NCBI GenBank assembly: GCA_028693055.1
Contig: JAQUWD010000015.1
Location: 1 to 64,000, forward strand
Length of the DNA stretch: 64,000 nucleotides
Reading direction: 5' to 3'
From: Eubacteriales bacterium
GTDB taxonomy: Bacteria > Bacillota > Clostridia > Christensenellales > Aristaeellaceae
In this document: piece after piece, positions 36,030-45,908 of the stretch
How the letters are laid out: every line of letters begins with the position of its first letter
How positions within the stretch are numbered: the first letter of the stretch is position 1
The notes under the pieces: generated by a model
What the model saw: only the letters and a program-made list of their open reading frames with translations
The model's database searches: none
Told to the model about the DNA's origin: nothing
Made by a program: the position numbers and the translations under genes

Positions 36030-39000
36030 TTATCTTTGAATGACCCTCAAGGTTCTGATTTGAAAAGGCGCAAAGTCCAACTCAACTTTTTCTCCATAGG
36101 CTATTGGCTGGCCGACCTCTTCCTCCGCCATCCCGCAAGCGAACACATCCGCCGGATAGGGCAAAAACACCGTGGCTCTCACCCTGGCGCGCATGCTCTC
36201 GTACAGGCGCAGAATCACGCCGTTTCCATCCTCGGCGGGTTTAACAGTCTCCAGTATTACGCTTTGATTGTCCGTATAGAATCCGCTTTGAGACCTACAC
36301 TCCCCTTCGACTGCTGCAATGGGGGCGTTCAGCTCATAGCCGACTCGCTGCACTCCGCTTTGGGCAAAGGCGCTGGCAAAGGGGTACAACGAATAGGTCA
36401 GCCGCTGCATCCCCCGGTCGCAGGTATCATCCGGCACCAGCGGAGCCCTCAGCAAGGATAGTGCCAGCGCTCCCCGACCGGAGCTAACGCCATAGCAGCC
36501 GTCGTTCAGCACCGCAAAGCCTCGGTTTTCTTCGCATAGCGCCGAATAACGATGGTTGCACACCTCGTAACGGTCTGCGGCGAAGGCGTGGGAGCGGTGC
36601 GCCGGACGCTTCACATAGCCAAACTGGATTTCATGAAGCGCATCCTCGCATAGTAGATTGCTTTCAAAATGGGTCTTGAGCAGCTTGCGTCGTTCCTGCC
36701 AGTCGATTTCCGTCACAAAATCTACCCGTCGGCTGGAAGCGTATACACGGATTTTCTGTTTCGCCCAGCTCTGGCCGAAACGCCGCTCCACCGTCGCCTC
36801 GCACAGTGCCGGGCTTTGCGCCGTCAACTGTAAAGTTGTTTGGAAGGGAGCCTCCATTCGATAGGTTTCATAATCTCTGTCCAGCTCCCATGCATCATAA
36901 ACAGTCTGTACATTTTGGTACAGCCGCCAATCGTTCATCCGCTGCTTCGGCTGCATAAGGGGCAGCCCGTTTTCCAAATCCGTCAAGTCGCACACGCACC
37001 CATTTTCATCGATACGCAGGCTGAGAAAGCGATTCTTCATCAGCAAACAGCCGCGATCCCACACAATGGACGCGTCCGCCGGCTGAGCTTCCGCCATCTC
37101 TACGGTTGTCGCGCCGGAAGCGGGAACGGTGGCATATAGTAGCCGTCCGTCGGGCAGCTCCACCCATTCCCGTCTTTCCCAAGGTAGCGTATTGCAAAGG
37201 ACATAGCGTCCATTGGCTTCGCTCATTGCATAGATGCTCATACGCAGCTCTAAAATCATAGCTTCAAGGCTGTTAAGCGCCTCCTGCAAGCCTTTTGTGG
37301 ACTCCTCATGAACCCGTTGAATGCCCACGCCTCCCGCCACATCGTGAAACTGTGCCAGCAGCACGGTTTCCCAGCAGTCATGGAGCAGCTTCTCGCGGGA
37401 CATTCGTTCCTTTGGGTCGCAAAGCGCCAATAGGGCTTCCGCATCGTGAAGCGCCCGCTCCGTTTTTCGCATCAGCGCCTTTTCCCTACGTTGGGCGGTA
37501 TACGTGCCCCGATGCCATGCCAGATAAAGCTCTCCGACCCAGCGATTGTTGGGCAGATTGTTTTCCATTCGTTCAAAGAAGGGCCTTAACCCGTCGTAGC
37601 GGGAACGGGGAACGCCCTCCAAATCTCCCAGCCGCCGCGCCATTTCCAGCATATCGCGTGTGGCGCCGCCGCCGCCGTCCCCATAGCCGAAGGGATAAAG
37701 CAGCTCTTCAATATCCTCGTTCTGCACCCGATCCCGCTCCCAGCGCTGGGCAAAGGAAACGGGGTCTACCGAGGCGTTTTCCTTAAAGAAGCTAAGCCCA
37801 AGCACTGTGGAGCCGTCCATGCCCTCCCAAATAAAATTCTGATAGGGAAAACGCTGGGTTTCCGGATCGGCCCGCAGCAGCTTTTGAGTGGCAAAATAGG
37901 GAATGTCAAAGCCGCGTAGCAGCTGTGGCAGCGCCGCGCTAAAGCCGAAGGTATCCGGATGCCAAGCCACCTTGGTTTCCACGCCGAGGTTTTCCCGATA
38001 CCAGCGCTTCCCCCACATCAGCTGACGAATCAGGCTTTCTCCGCTAGGGATGTTGGTATCACTCTCCACATAGAACCCGCCCTCCGGCAGGATCTGTCCC
38101 CGGTGGACGGCCTGCTTTACCTTTTCCCACAGCGCCCCGTCCCGTGCCTTCAGCATTTCCAGCAGCGCAGGCTCACAAAGCAGAAAACGATATTCCGGGT
38201 ATTCCTCCATCAATGTCAGTTGATTAGAGTAGGTGCGGACGGATTTGCGGCGCGTCTCCGCCTCGGTCCACAGCCAAGCCAGATCGATATGAGATTGACC
38301 AAGTAAGCTAAGCATAGGCGCGGTGGAGCCGTTATGACAGGCAAGCGCCGGTTCCAGCGCCTTTCGCGCCAAGCGGAAGCTCTCCTGCCGCTTGTCCGGG
38401 GGCAATTCGAAGTCCGTCAGCTCTGTAAAGGTCATCAGCGCTTTTTCGACCTTTTGAGCCCGTAGGCTTCTTTCAGGCAGCACCTGTAAAAGGCGGCTGA
38501 GGGTTTCCACATCCACCAGCAGCTGGTATGCGTCCTCGTTCCAAAGGGAAACCACGCTTTCCTTCACCTTGCACTGAAATTCAGGCGCTGTCGGTATCGC
38601 CGGGCGCTCCGGTGGGCAAGGGTCCAAGCTTTCCAGCCGCGCGCCATGCCCGGCATAGCTTTCCATCAGGAGATGAAAACGCTGCCCCGCCTCCGCGCAG
38701 CGGCTGAGGGTTACATAGGAATGCTCCCGATCGATGGAGCCGATAGCAGCGCCATCCAGATAGACCTGTTGCTCGCCGCCCACTCCGCTGAAAAGCACTA
38801 CACGCTTCCCCTGACAAACAGCAGGCAGCTCCATTTCACCACGAAACCAAGCATACTCCCAGCAAGCACCCCATTCCTCCCCAGCAAAAAAGGGGCGGAA
38901 GGCTTGTGCCTCCGCCTCTTGGGGGGATAGAGAAGCATAGGTGGTAAAGCCCATAAGCTCCACTGTAGCCACGGGCGTGGAAAGATGCCGCCAAAGCTCC

Positions 39001-39044
39001 CTGCGCCATGCCTCCAAGCGCTGCTGATGCTGACGATTCTGCAT
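36030..39044 (-). CDS. Glycoside hydrolase family 38 alpha-mannosidase
   Basis: A 1004-residue cytoplasmic enzyme. N-terminal beta domain (about 1-240), then the GH38 catalytic barrel with zinc-site motif GQSHIDLAWLWTEAE (about 248) and nucleophile motif WHPDTFGFSAALPQLL (about 363), a three-helix bundle with HDVAGGVGI (about 565), and C-terminal beta domains. It hydrolyses alpha-mannosides, such as N-glycan, yeast-mannan or other mannose-containing fragments. It is the last gene of the minus run that starts at iolR, 27 bases after a gene of unknown function, so it is likely cotranscribed with inositol catabolism. Confidence 0.92.
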   Translation of the reverse strand: MQNRQHQQRLEAWRRELWRHLSTPVATVELMGFTTYASLSPQEAEAQAFRPFFAGEEWGACWEYAWFRGEMELPAVCQGKRVVLFSGVGGEQQVYLDGAAIGSIDREHSYVTLSRCAEAGQRFHLLMESYAGHGARLESLDPCPPERPAIPTAPEFQCKVKESVVSLWNEDAYQLLVDVETLSRLLQVLPERSLRAQKVEKALMTFTELTDFELPPDKRQESFRLARKALEPALACHNGSTAPMLSLLGQSHIDLAWLWTEAETRRKSVRTYSNQLTLMEEYPEYRFLLCEPALLEMLKARDGALWEKVKQAVHRGQILPEGGFYVESDTNIPSGESLIRQLMWGKRWYRENLGVETKVAWHPDTFGFSAALPQLLRGFDIPYFATQKLLRADPETQRFPYQNFIWEGMDGSTVLGLSFFKENASVDPVSFAQRWERDRVQNEDIEELLYPFGYGDGGGGATRDMLEMARRLGDLEGVPRSRYDGLRPFFERMENNLPNNRWVGELYLAWHRGTYTAQRREKALMRKTERALHDAEALLALCDPKERMSREKLLHDCWETVLLAQFHDVAGGVGIQRVHEESTKGLQEALNSLEAMILELRMSIYAMSEANGRYVLCNTLPWERREWVELPDGRLLYATVPASGATTVEMAEAQPADASIVWDRGCLLMKNRFLSLRIDENGCVCDLTDLENGLPLMQPKQRMNDWRLYQNVQTVYDAWELDRDYETYRMEAPFQTTLQLTAQSPALCEATVERRFGQSWAKQKIRVYASSRRVDFVTEIDWQERRKLLKTHFESNLLCEDALHEIQFGYVKRPAHRSHAFAADRYEVCNHRYSALCEENRGFAVLNDGCYGVSSGRGALALSLLRAPLVPDDTCDRGMQRLTYSLYPFASAFAQSGVQRVGYELNAPIAAVEGECRSQSGFYTDNQSVILETVKPAEDGNGVILRLYESMRARVRATVFLPYPADVFACGMAEEEVGQPIAYGEKVELDFAPFQIRTLRVIQR

Positions 39045-39071
39045 AACGTTCCCCCCTGTTTCACGGCTAGA

Positions 39072-39737
39072 TTACTGTCTCTTTGATAAACGATCGCATT
39101 CCTGACGAATGCGCCTTGGAATCCATTCAAACATTTCCGGCCATGTCATGTATTTCACCGTTTCAGGCATGGGCTTGGAAAAATTCAAGGTCGGCTCAAA
39201 GGCATAGTTTTCTTTGATATAGCGCTTACAACGCTGATTGTCTTCCTCGGTAGGCTGGTAAACACCCGCAAAAGGGCCGCCTACCAGCACCTCGCCCCCG
39301 GCGGCGACGTTGCAGCACTCCCGCCAGCCCGGAATAAGCCGCGTAAAGGAGCCGTCTGCTAAAAAAGCATGCTTGCCCGGCTGGCAAAAGGCATGGATAT
39401 GCCCTTTCGTAGGCGGCAGGGCCCCCGGCAGCTCTGGAACCAGCAAAGTTAGATATTTCCCATGAAAGCTGCCCTCGGCTGCCACGGGCTGTCCATCCTT
39501 CCCCACGGTGACCCAAATATGCTCCAAATCATACATATGTTGAATGTCGTAATCCCAGTAACAGGCGTATTCGATCACACATTCCGCATCCTGCGGCACC
39601 GTAAGAATCCGGCGAAAGGATGGGCTTTCCCCTGTGCGTCTGAGCACGGTATACCCGAAGGCCTGAAAGGGAATGGTTTCGTTTCGGTCAAAATGGATGA
39701 TAGGCGCGTACCGCTTTGCCAGCTCCAAGTCTGTCAT
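39072..39737 (-). CDS. Uncharacterised protein, possibly Vps62/DUF946-like
   Basis: I do not recognise this 221-residue protein with certainty. The opening LAKRYAPIIHFDRNETIPFQAFGYTVL and the middle DLEHIWVTVGKDGQPVAAEGSFHGK resemble the Vps62/DUF946 pattern (a start with aP-i-F and a later H-x-D/E-x-E-x-h-V plus HG). It has many aromatic and His residues and no signal peptide or membrane helix. Its position between iolE (13 bases) and the GH38 gene (27 bases) suggests a role in carbohydrate metabolism, but no function can be assigned. Confidence 0.7.
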   Translation of the reverse strand: MTDLELAKRYAPIIHFDRNETIPFQAFGYTVLRRTGESPSFRRILTVPQDAECVIEYACYWDYDIQHMYDLEHIWVTVGKDGQPVAAEGSFHGKYLTLLVPELPGALPPTKGHIHAFCQPGKHAFLADGSFTRLIPGWRECCNVAAGGEVLVGGPFAGVYQPTEEDNQRCKRYIKENYAFEPTLNFSKPMPETVKYMTWPEMFEWIPRRIRQECDRLSKRQ

Positions 39738-39750
39738 GGGCGTTCTCCTT

Positions 39751-40647
39751 CTACAGTCCCGTTTTTTCCGCGATGTACTTCCGCGCCTTCACGGCATACT
39801 CGAAGGGATTCGCCTTGGCGGGGTCCTGCTCCGCCTCCACCACTACCCAACCTTCGTAGCCGCTTTCCTCTAAGATACGGAAGATGGGCGCAAAATCCAC
39901 GTCGCCGTCCCCGGGTACCGTAAACACGCCGTTGGCTACGGCGGTTAAAAAGCTCCAGCCTTCTTTACGCGCCTGATCGCGAATCAGCAGACGCACATCC
40001 TTCAAATGCACATGCTTGATGCGCCCAATATGCTTGGTGAGCACGGGAACGGGATCCACCCCCGCAAAGGTCAAATGGCCGGAATCGAACAGCAGGAACA
40101 CCAGCTCCGGGTCGGTCAGTTCCATAAACTTGTCAATTTCCTCCACCGTCTGCACTCCGGTACCCATGTGATGGTGGCAGGTTAAGATCATCCCTTTTTC
40201 CTTAGCTAGGCGGCCCATCTCGTTATATCCCTTGGCAATAATCGCCCACTGCTCCTCCGTATAAACGGGCTTATCGCCGCCGAAGATATTCAGGTTTTTA
40301 CCCTGTATGGAATTGCCCTGCTCGCTAGCGCCAATCACCCTTGCGCCCAGCGCGTGCAGCCGATCTCGATGGGCGATAAAATTCCGAATCGTTACCTCGT
40401 AAGGCTCACTGGTGAAAAGGCTGGAAAACCACGCATTGCAGATGGTCAGCCCGCGCACATCCAGCTTATGCTTCAAGACCGCCGTGTCCTGAGGATATTT
40501 GTTGCCAATTTCGCTGCCCTTAAAGCCAGCAAGCGCCATTTCGCTAACGCATTGCTCAAAGGTGTTTTCCTTCCCCAGCTCCGGCAAATCATCGTTGGTC
40601 CAGCCAATCGGAGCAATAGCAAGCTTTACTTTTTTAGGATCCAGCAT
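39751..40647 (-). CDS. iolE: Inosose dehydratase IolE
   Basis: A 298-residue TIM-barrel enzyme that dehydrates 2-keto-myo-inositol to 3D-trihydroxycyclohexane-1,2-dione. The IolE start is clear ([19 protein letters not shown]), and the metal-binding Glu/Asp/His motifs are [33 protein letters not shown] and VVVEAEQDP. Length is normal. It follows iolD by 22 bases. Confidence 0.95.
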   Translation of the reverse strand: MLDPKKVKLAIAPIGWTNDDLPELGKENTFEQCVSEMALAGFKGSEIGNKYPQDTAVLKHKLDVRGLTICNAWFSSLFTSEPYEVTIRNFIAHRDRLHALGARVIGASEQGNSIQGKNLNIFGGDKPVYTEEQWAIIAKGYNEMGRLAKEKGMILTCHHHMGTGVQTVEEIDKFMELTDPELVFLLFDSGHLTFAGVDPVPVLTKHIGRIKHVHLKDVRLLIRDQARKEGWSFLTAVANGVFTVPGDGDVDFAPIFRILEESGYEGWVVVEAEQDPAKANPFEYAVKARKYIAEKTGL

Positions 40648-40669
40648 GGTTTACATCCTCCCGCTTTGA

Positions 40670-42523
40670 TTAAAAATCTCTTGTATCCTTGACATGTGCC
40701 TGCAAGTCCTCATAGGCTGCCTGCACCCTCGGCTGCTGGGAAACCTCGGCAACCCCTACGCGCCACCAGCTCTCATAGCCGGGGGTCATGGTTCCGGGCA
40801 GCACCTTGATATCGTACAGCACAGGCAAAGGCTGTTCTCTGCCTTCCCGAAGCGCCCGGCGCAGCTCCTCCACCGTGCGGATGGTATAGGTTTTTAGGCC
40901 GTAGGCCTCTGCGTTCTTGGCAAAATCAATGGGCAGCACCGCACCGTCTAGCATGCCTGTTTCCGGGTTCCTCCGCCGAAAAACTGTGCCAAAGGTATCG
41001 TTGCCCTGATTATTTTGTAGGTTTTCAATGCAGCCCCAGCCGCTGTTGTCAAACAGGCAGAAGTGCACCCGCAGGCCTTCCTGCACACAGGTAAACAGCT
41101 CGGAATGCGCCATCAAGTAGGTTCCATCCCCAAAGAAGGTATAAACCTCCTTTTCCGGGGCGGCCAGCTTAACCCCCAAGGCTCCATTGGTTTCATAGCC
41201 CATGTTGGAAAAACCGTATTCCATGTGATAGGTGTCCCGCTCCCCAGAGCGCCACAGGCGCTGCATATCCCCGGGCAGGCTACCCGCCGAGCCGACGGCG
41301 ATATCGTCCTTTTGCATGAAGCGGTTGATTTCGCCAAGGGCGCGGGTTTGGGATAGTCCATCCGGGCGCTCCTCGTCGTAATGGGCGTCCACAATGGCCT
41401 TCCACTCCGCTCGCGCCTTTTCAATTTCATCGGTATAAGCCGATTGGTACCCATTCAGTGCTTCCTTGAGCCGCAAAATACCCGCCTTCGCGTCGCACAA
41501 TATCGGTTCCCCGTCCAGCTTCACCGTATCAAAGGGGCAGATGTTGAGACAGATAAATTTCGTATTTTCCCCAAACAGCCACTTGGAGCAGGTGGTAAAG
41601 TCGCTGAGCCTTGTACCAACGGCTAACACCACGTCCGCGTCCCGGGCAAGCACGTTAGCCGCCTTGCCGCCGGTTACGCCCACGCCGCCCAAGTTCAGCG
41701 GATGATCCCACGGCAGCGTTCCTTTGCCCGCCTGCGTTTCGGCAAAGGGGATACCCGTTTGCTCGCAAAAGCCAGCGAACGCATCTCCCGCCTCGGAGTA
41801 GCGCACGCCGCCGCCCAAAATGGCGATGGGCTTCTTGGCGGCTTTCAAAATCTCCACCGCACGCTCAAGCTGTCCGTCGGTCATGGGACGGCGATCCAGC
41901 CGCCAAACCCGTTTACGGAAAAACGCTACGGGATAATCGTAAGCCTCCCCCTCCACGTCCTGGGGCATGGCAAGGCAAACCGCTCCCGTATCGGCGGGAT
42001 CCGTCAGTACCCGCATGGCATGGATCGCCGAGGTGATCAGCTGCTCCGGGCGCTCGATGCGGTCGAAATAATGGCACACGCCTCGAAACGCGTCGGTCAC
42101 CGTGCGGCCAAAGCTATCGAAAAACTCCGCCTGCTGCAGCACCGGGTCCGGCTGACGGCAGGCAAAGGTATCGCCGGGCAGCAGCAGTAGCGGGATCCGA
42201 TTAGCCGTGGCGCAGCCCGCCGCCGTTACCATGTTCATGGCTCCCGGCCCGATGGAGCTAACGCAGGGGATGATTTCCCGACGGTTTTTCTGCTTGGCAA
42301 AGGCTGTAGCAGCCAGCGCCATGTTCTGCTCGTTCTTGCCCTGCAAGAAGCGCAGATGATGTCCCCCTTGGCTCAATGCCTGCCCCACGCCCACCACGCA
42401 GCCGTGGCCGAAGACGCCGAAAACCTGATTGACAAACTTATTTTCCGTTCCATCCAGCTCGATATACTGCGCGTCTAAGAAACGAATGAGGGCCTGCGCC
42501 ATGGTCAAACGAATCCGTTCCAT
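40670..42523 (-). CDS. iolD: 3D-trihydroxycyclohexane-1,2-dione acylhydrolase IolD
   Basis: A 617-residue thiamine-diphosphate enzyme that opens the inositol ring, giving 5-deoxy-glucuronate. The N-terminal ThDP/pyrimidine-binding domain has GVFGHGCVVGVGQAL; the C-terminal domain has the ThDP/Mg motif TFFGDGTYLMAHSELFT followed by FDNSGWGCIENLQ. The open frame extends to 42661 inside iolB; ATG 42523, four bases after the iolB stop with GGGAGGT upstream, is the start. Confidence 0.95.
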   Translation of the reverse strand: MERIRLTMAQALIRFLDAQYIELDGTENKFVNQVFGVFGHGCVVGVGQALSQGGHHLRFLQGKNEQNMALAATAFAKQKNRREIIPCVSSIGPGAMNMVTAAGCATANRIPLLLLPGDTFACRQPDPVLQQAEFFDSFGRTVTDAFRGVCHYFDRIERPEQLITSAIHAMRVLTDPADTGAVCLAMPQDVEGEAYDYPVAFFRKRVWRLDRRPMTDGQLERAVEILKAAKKPIAILGGGVRYSEAGDAFAGFCEQTGIPFAETQAGKGTLPWDHPLNLGGVGVTGGKAANVLARDADVVLAVGTRLSDFTTCSKWLFGENTKFICLNICPFDTVKLDGEPILCDAKAGILRLKEALNGYQSAYTDEIEKARAEWKAIVDAHYDEERPDGLSQTRALGEINRFMQKDDIAVGSAGSLPGDMQRLWRSGERDTYHMEYGFSNMGYETNGALGVKLAAPEKEVYTFFGDGTYLMAHSELFTCVQEGLRVHFCLFDNSGWGCIENLQNNQGNDTFGTVFRRRNPETGMLDGAVLPIDFAKNAEAYGLKTYTIRTVEELRRALREGREQPLPVLYDIKVLPGTMTPGYESWWRVGVAEVSQQPRVQAAYEDLQAHVKDTRDF

Positions 42524-42527
42524 CGTC

Positions 42528-43337
42528 TTACCTCCCAGCGTACTGGTCGCCCCAGTAAACCGCGTCCTCGTCCTGCACCCAAAGGTGCTCCTTGACAAAG
42601 GTGGGCGTGCCGTAGGGGTTGCCCTCCAAATGGCGAATTCCCCACAGATACCAAAGCGCATATCCCGGCGGGGTGCTTTGGGGATGGGTTAAGCCGGGAG
42701 CGATGAGCACGGTATCGTTATTATGCACCTTCACCACGTCCTCCCCCAGCTCCGCATAGGCGAAGCCGTTTTGAGGATTGGTTTTGTAGTAGTAAATCTC
42801 CGGCTGGGGATGGTGATGAGGCGGGTAGCTGGACCACTTGCCGGGGAAGCCGATGACCTCGCCCAGCACCAGATTGGCATAGGGGGCGTTGCGATAATCG
42901 AAGATGGTACGCACAATGCGGGTGCTAGCCTCGCGCATGGTCCCTGCGCCCCTGAATTCGTCGGGGGTATCCTGGGGCAAGTACAGCTTGCTGGCGAACT
43001 CCCGTTCATTATCGGTGCGAAGGAGGTTGATTTCGCACTCGTCGCTTAGGCATTCAATGGTCACGGATACGCTCTTGCACACATGCAGCGCCGTAGGCCG
43101 CACGTCAAAGCAATTGGCGCGATCCTGCTCGTGGCTTTCCTGCTCCCACAGGAAGCGAACCTTGCCGTAAACCAGCAGAAAGGCCTTTTCCAGCGAATGG
43201 GTATCGGTATAGCTTTCGCCCTCCCGCAGGCGAAGCACCTCAAAATCCATTAGCATTTCGCTATGCACGCCGTTCATTTCCGTCAGCGTCGTCTTGCCAA
43301 AGGAATGCTCGCCATTGGCTCTGATGATTGCTTCCAT
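42528..43337 (-). CDS. iolB: 5-deoxy-glucuronate isomerase IolB
   Basis: A 269-residue bicupin of the IolB/KduI family that converts 5-deoxy-glucuronate to 5-dehydro-2-deoxygluconate. The metal site is in the C-terminal cupin: YPPHHHPQPEIYYYK followed by TVLIAPGLTHPQSTPPGYALWYLWGI. One base separates it from iolG. Length is typical. Confidence 0.95.
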   Translation of the reverse strand: MEAIIRANGEHSFGKTTLTEMNGVHSEMLMDFEVLRLREGESYTDTHSLEKAFLLVYGKVRFLWEQESHEQDRANCFDVRPTALHVCKSVSVTIECLSDECEINLLRTDNEREFASKLYLPQDTPDEFRGAGTMREASTRIVRTIFDYRNAPYANLVLGEVIGFPGKWSSYPPHHHPQPEIYYYKTNPQNGFAYAELGEDVVKVHNNDTVLIAPGLTHPQSTPPGYALWYLWGIRHLEGNPYGTPTFVKEHLWVQDEDAVYWGDQYAGR

Positions 43338-43338
43338 C

Positions 43339-44358
43339 TTACGCCTCCAAAATTTCGCTGATCTTTACGGGGCGGTGCTCCTCCAAGGACTTTTTGGCTG
43401 CCTTGGCTAACACGACGCTCATCAGTCCGGCATGAATCCCTACGGGAACGTCCTGATCGTGTAAAACCGCATCCACAAACTGGCGCATTTCCAGCACAAA
43501 AGAAGCCATATAGCGTTCGAGGAAGAAGAACTGAGGCTTATCGCTAACCACGCCCTCCGCCGTAGACAGGCGCACGGTGGTATCGCCGTCGTTTTCCCCA
43601 GCCGCCATGCCAAGGCTGCCAAAGACCTCCACCCGCTGGTCGTATCCGTATGCGGCCCGACGGCTGTTATCGATCACGCCCAACGCGCCGTTTGCAAAGG
43701 TCAGCGTAACGATGGCGGTATCCACGTCTCCGGCTTGCCCGATGCGAGGATCCACCAAGCTGGCGCCCATGGCATACACCTCGGTCACGTCGCTACCCGC
43801 AAGGAACATAGCCATATCAAAATCATGAATCATCATATCGATATACAGCCCGCCAGAGGACGCCGCATACTCGGGAGAGGGCGGTTCCGGGTCGCGGGAG
43901 GTAATTTTAATCAGCTCGATATTGCCAAGCTTGCCTTCCTTGGCAAGCTCCTGTACCCGACCATGATTATGGTCGAAGCGGCGGTTAAAGCCAATTTGCA
44001 GCTTTCTACCGGTTTTCTGCGCAACCTCAGCGGTTTTCTGTATTTTCTCGATGGTCAAATCCACAGGCTTCTCGCAGAAAACATGCTTCCCCGCCTCCAT
44101 GGCGGCAATGGCAATATCCGCGTGTGTGGGGGTAGGCGAGCATACCAGCACTGCGTCAATTTCGGGATCGTTCAAAATATCGTGATAATCGGCGCTCCAC
44201 TTTGACACGCCATAGGTTTCCGCAAGCTTTTTCGCAGCGGCTTCGTTCACGTCGGTGATCATCGCTACTTCTGCCTCGGGGATGGAATAAGTAACCGATT
44301 TGGCGTGAACATTGCCGATTCGTCCCGCGCCGACAATTCCTATTTGCAGCTTTTTCAT
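43339..44358 (-). CDS. iolG: Inositol 2-dehydrogenase IolG
   Basis: A 339-residue Gfo/Idh/MocA dehydrogenase that oxidises myo-inositol to 2-keto-myo-inositol with NAD+. The N-terminal Rossmann motif is IGIVGAGRIGNVHAKS; the catalytic Lys is in CEKPVDLT and the sugar-site motif is DMMIHDFDMAMFL. ATG 44358 (MKKLQIG) is chosen; AAAGGATGG lies upstream, and the in-frame starts at 44370 and 44388 would lengthen the N-terminus beyond the family norm. Confidence 0.93.
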   Translation of the reverse strand: MKKLQIGIVGAGRIGNVHAKSVTYSIPEAEVAMITDVNEAAAKKLAETYGVSKWSADYHDILNDPEIDAVLVCSPTPTHADIAIAAMEAGKHVFCEKPVDLTIEKIQKTAEVAQKTGRKLQIGFNRRFDHNHGRVQELAKEGKLGNIELIKITSRDPEPPSPEYAASSGGLYIDMMIHDFDMAMFLAGSDVTEVYAMGASLVDPRIGQAGDVDTAIVTLTFANGALGVIDNSRRAAYGYDQRVEVFGSLGMAAGENDGDTTVRLSTAEGVVSDKPQFFFLERYMASFVLEMRQFVDAVLHDQDVPVGIHAGLMSVVLAKAAKKSLEEHRPVKISEILEA

Positions 44359-44391
44359 TATGCTAACCATCCTTTCAAAATCAACCATCGA

Positions 44392-45894
44392 TTATAGGGA
44401 GCCGTCCCAGCTGTCCACGTGTTCCTTTTGCATCTCTTCCTCGTCAAACCAGCGCGTTGTCACTGTTTTACTCTCGGTATAGAAGCGGAACGCATCCTTG
44501 CCGTGGCAGTGCAAATCGCCAAAGAAGGAGTTTTTATGGCCGCTAAAGGGGAAAATACCAATGGGTACGGGAATGCCAACGTTCACGCCCACCATGCCGC
44601 CGTCGGTACGGCGCGCAAATTCGCGGGCGTAATAGCCGTTCTGGGTAAAAATAACGGAGCCGTTAGCAAAGGGGTTGCGGTTCATCAATGCCAGCCCCTC
44701 TTCAAAGTCCTTCACCCGCTTGATGCACAGCACGGGGCCAAAAACCTCGTTGCGACCGATGGACATTTTCTCGGTCACATGATCAAAAATCGTATGGCCT
44801 ACATAGTAACCGTCAGGGTTTCCCTCCACCTTCACGTCCCGGCCATCCAAAACCAATTCTGCTCCCTCGTCCACGCCCTTCTGAATCCAGTCCAGCACGA
44901 ACTGACGGTGAGAGGCCGAACCTACCGGGCCTAGCTTGGTGTCCGCGTGATAAGCCGGGCCTACCTTTTGCTGCTTGCATAAACGGACGATCTCCGCTAC
45001 TAATTGATCGGCAACCGCTTCCTCTACCACCACTGCGGGCAATGCCATGCAGCGCTCGCCCGCGCAGCCAAAGGCGCTGTTCATGATGCCGGCGGCAGTG
45101 CGGGTGATGGGCGCGTCCTTTAACACCAAGGCGTGGTTCTTGGCCTCGCACAATGCCTGTACCCGCTTACCGTTAGCGGCGGCTGTGGCGTATACGTGCT
45201 TGCCTACGGAGGTGGAGCCGACAAAGGTAATCCCCTTCACGTCGGGATGGGTCAGCAGGATTTCCGCTTCGTTACGAGAGCAGGGCACCACGTTCAGTAC
45301 GCCGTTAGGGAACCCCGCCTCCTTGTACAGCGCCGCAAAGTGCAGGCAGGTCATAGGCGTGGTGCTGGCGGGCTTTAACACAAAGGTGTTGCCGCATACA
45401 ATCGCCAGCGGCGCCATCCAGCCTACGGGAATCATAGCGGGGAAGTTCCACGGGGCAATACCCGCGAACACGCCAATGGGCTCCCGATACAAAGTGGTAT
45501 CATAACCCGTTGAAGTGTTCATCAGGCTGTCGCCCATTAAAAGGCTGGGCGCAGAGGAGGCCAGCTCCGTCATTTCCAGCGCCTTGCCAACATCTCCGGC
45601 AGCCTCGTCAAGGGTTTTCCCGTTTTCGGTGGCGCAGCAGAGGGTTAATTCCTTCATGTCTCGACGGATTAGCTCCGCCAGCTTGAGCATCATCTGGGCG
45701 CGCTTGCGCACAGGCGTAGCACTCCACGCAGGGAAAGCCGCCTTGGCGCAGCCGATGGCGTACTCAACCTCGTCTTTGGTGCAGGTAGGTATTTCCGCAA
45801 TTTGGTTGCCGGTGGAGGGGTCGAAAACCCTGTTGCATTTTTCCGCCTTAGACTCGATCCATTCTCCGTTGATAAAGGGACGCAGCTTTTCCAT
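44392..45894 (-). CDS. iolA: CoA-acylating (methyl)malonate-semialdehyde dehydrogenase IolA
   Basis: A 500-residue aldehyde dehydrogenase that converts malonate semialdehyde (from the IolJ reaction) to acetyl-CoA and CO2, and can act on methylmalonate semialdehyde. Motifs: GIAPWNFPAMIPVGWMAPLA, GITFVGSTSVGKHVY and the catalytic Cys in GCAGERCMALP; the MmsA-type RPF-NGEW opening is present. AAAGGAAA precedes the ATG. It lies between iolC and iolG. Confidence 0.95.
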   Translation of the reverse strand: MEKLRPFINGEWIESKAEKCNRVFDPSTGNQIAEIPTCTKDEVEYAIGCAKAAFPAWSATPVRKRAQMMLKLAELIRRDMKELTLCCATENGKTLDEAAGDVGKALEMTELASSAPSLLMGDSLMNTSTGYDTTLYREPIGVFAGIAPWNFPAMIPVGWMAPLAIVCGNTFVLKPASTTPMTCLHFAALYKEAGFPNGVLNVVPCSRNEAEILLTHPDVKGITFVGSTSVGKHVYATAAANGKRVQALCEAKNHALVLKDAPITRTAAGIMNSAFGCAGERCMALPAVVVEEAVADQLVAEIVRLCKQQKVGPAYHADTKLGPVGSASHRQFVLDWIQKGVDEGAELVLDGRDVKVEGNPDGYYVGHTIFDHVTEKMSIGRNEVFGPVLCIKRVKDFEEGLALMNRNPFANGSVIFTQNGYYAREFARRTDGGMVGVNVGIPVPIGIFPFSGHKNSFFGDLHCHGKDAFRFYTESKTVTTRWFDEEEMQKEHVDSWDGSL

Positions 45895-45908
45895 TATTCA
45901 TTTTCCTT

